From Gammaproteobacteria bacterium (lineage in GTDB: Bacteria; Pseudomonadota; Gammaproteobacteria; SZUA-152): a stretch of DNA of 5,804 nt. The notes under the pieces are model-generated. The model was given only the letters and a program-made list of their open reading frames with translations. It did not search any database and was not told where the DNA came from. Below are positions 4,986 through 5,804 of this stretch, piece after piece; positions within the stretch are counted from its first letter, which is position 1, and each line of letters starts with the position of its first letter. Both the position numbers and the translations under genes were made by a program. The stretch is from NCBI GenBank assembly GCA_003229995.1, contig QIGJ01000365.1, forward strand, positions 1 to 5,804. The letters are read 5' to 3'.

Positions 4986-5804
4986 TTACCATGACGGTGG
5001 AACAGAAGGCTTACGCAGACGATACAACTTCCAAAATCCAAAAAACGAGATGATATTATATCCTTCACGCATTAAATCTCTGATATCTTCGCGCGAAGGG
5101 TGAGAAAAATAACTACCCTCTTCTTGTTTCTTCGATGTTTTTTTGAGCGACTCAAGATTGGAAATAACATCATCGTAAACTTCGACACCCTGATAAACCA
5201 CATCATCTTCAACCTTGAAGATATACTTCTGATCAGCGTTGACAAGATTTATTTCCTTTCGACACAAAATATTACCGGCATCAATTCGTCCATCCGTAAT
5301 TTCATGTGCCGTCATGCCAAACTTGAAATTATTTTTTATAATTGAATACATAACAGGGTGAAGACCTCGACAGTATGGCAACCAGGCCGGATGAAAATTT
5401 ATGACTCCGTACTTCGGAACAGAAATTATATTATTCTTAATAATTTGATCAAAATAGTATATTGTGATCAGGTTTATAGATAATCTTTCCAGTGTCTCTT
5501 CAACTTCTGCAGAATTTATATCCCCGGTTTTTATACAATCAATGCCATATTCTTTACACAAATAACTGACAGGATAATAAGATGGGTGTTTCTTTATAAT
5601 CTTACCAAACCAATATGATATTTTTGTCATTTTTGGATGAACAACAAAATTAAAGAACAGATAACATACAAAACGCAATCCGGAGGCCTTGAAGTTAACG
5701 TAAGTCTGGTAAAAAAGATTACCTTTTTTCGTTTTTACGGGGTCACTCAGAACCACTAATTTTATTTTATCATGGTGATGAATAATGATTTCCTGAATTG
5801 ACCG
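4986..5804 (-). CDS. Formyltransferase-family protein, 5' end beyond window
   Basis: This frame is open to the right edge, so the true start is outside; 272 residues are visible. The GTG at 5754-5756 is unlikely to be the start, because the 16 codons before it (ending HHHDKIKL) join smoothly to VVLSDPVKT as a Rossmann-type strand. The family, which includes methionyl-tRNA and sugar formyltransferases, moves a formyl group from 10-formyltetrahydrofolate to an amine. Counting from the first visible codon, INFHPAWLPYCRG spans about 135-147 with Asn136 and His138, and MTAHEITDGRIDAGNIL (about 164-180) supplies Asp175, so the Asn-His-Asp catalytic set is intact. It is not a normal Fmt: the N-terminal part is unusual and there is no standard Fmt C-terminal domain. 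The end (EGSYFSHPSREDIRDLM) recalls formyltransferases of surface-sugar pathways. It is much more AT-rich than the other genes, with many ATA and AAT codons, which suggests transfer. Substrate unknown. Confidence 0.75.
   Translation of the reverse strand, partial: RSIQEIIIHHHDKIKLVVLSDPVKTKKGNLFYQTYVNFKASGLRFVCYLFFNFVVHPKMTKISYWFGKIIKKHPSYYPVSYLCKEYGIDCIKTGDINSAEVEETLERLSINLITIYYFDQIIKNNIISVPKYGVINFHPAWLPYCRGLHPVMYSIIKNNFKFGMTAHEITDGRIDAGNILCRKEINLVNADQKYIFKVEDDVVYQGVEVYDDVISNLESLKKTSKKQEEGSYFSHPSREDIRDLMREGYNIISFFGFWKLYRLRKPSVPPSW

Noticed and set aside
5100..5345. Plus-strand frame of 81 codons opposite the formyltransferase gene
   Set aside because: It is antisense to a gene with intact catalytic motifs and has no recognisable content.

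Overview
The window reads as chromosome from a sulfur-oxidising proteobacterium, most likely a gammaproteobacterium. It holds a Sox thiosulfate-oxidation cluster in the order soxX-soxY-soxZ-soxA, a tusA-dsrE2 pair typical of sulfur-trafficking loci, and a BepA-type outer-membrane quality-control protease. The genus cannot be fixed from the sequence. Base composition by eye is close to balanced across most of the window and clearly AT-rich in the last 800 bases.

Layout. Positions 1-758 (minus strand) carry a tusA-like gene followed by dsrE2, 54 bases apart, probably one transcript. The tusA-like gene has a net +5 base frameshift: its conserved C-terminus is intact but lies in another frame. 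Positions 759-994 are a divergent intergenic region. It has a TTGACA element and an inverted repeat facing tusA, and a hairpin-rich stretch in front of bepA. Positions 995-2521 (plus) encode the BepA-like M48 metalloprotease with a TPR tail. Positions 2522-2748 are a second intergenic region with a terminator-like hairpin and candidate promoters. Positions 2749-4909 (plus) are soxXYZA, each gene with its own ribosome binding site, closed by a strong terminator at 4927-4962. Positions 4986-5804 (minus) are the 3' part of a convergent formyltransferase-family gene that runs off the right edge.

How the genes work together. SoxX and SoxA form the periplasmic c-type cytochrome complex that oxidatively couples thiosulfate to the cysteine at the end of SoxY. 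SoxYZ carries the sulfur intermediates through the cycle. SoxB, which releases sulfate, and SoxCD are not in this window and must be elsewhere if the pathway is complete. TusA and DsrE2 belong to cytoplasmic sulfur-relay families that pass persulfide sulfur to oxidation systems (rDsr or sHdr) or to biosynthesis. Both halves of sulfur metabolism, periplasmic and cytoplasmic, thus flank bepA.

I found no convincing wholly new system. The observations most worth checking are the tusA frameshift, the structured leader before bepA and the composition break at the formyltransferase gene.
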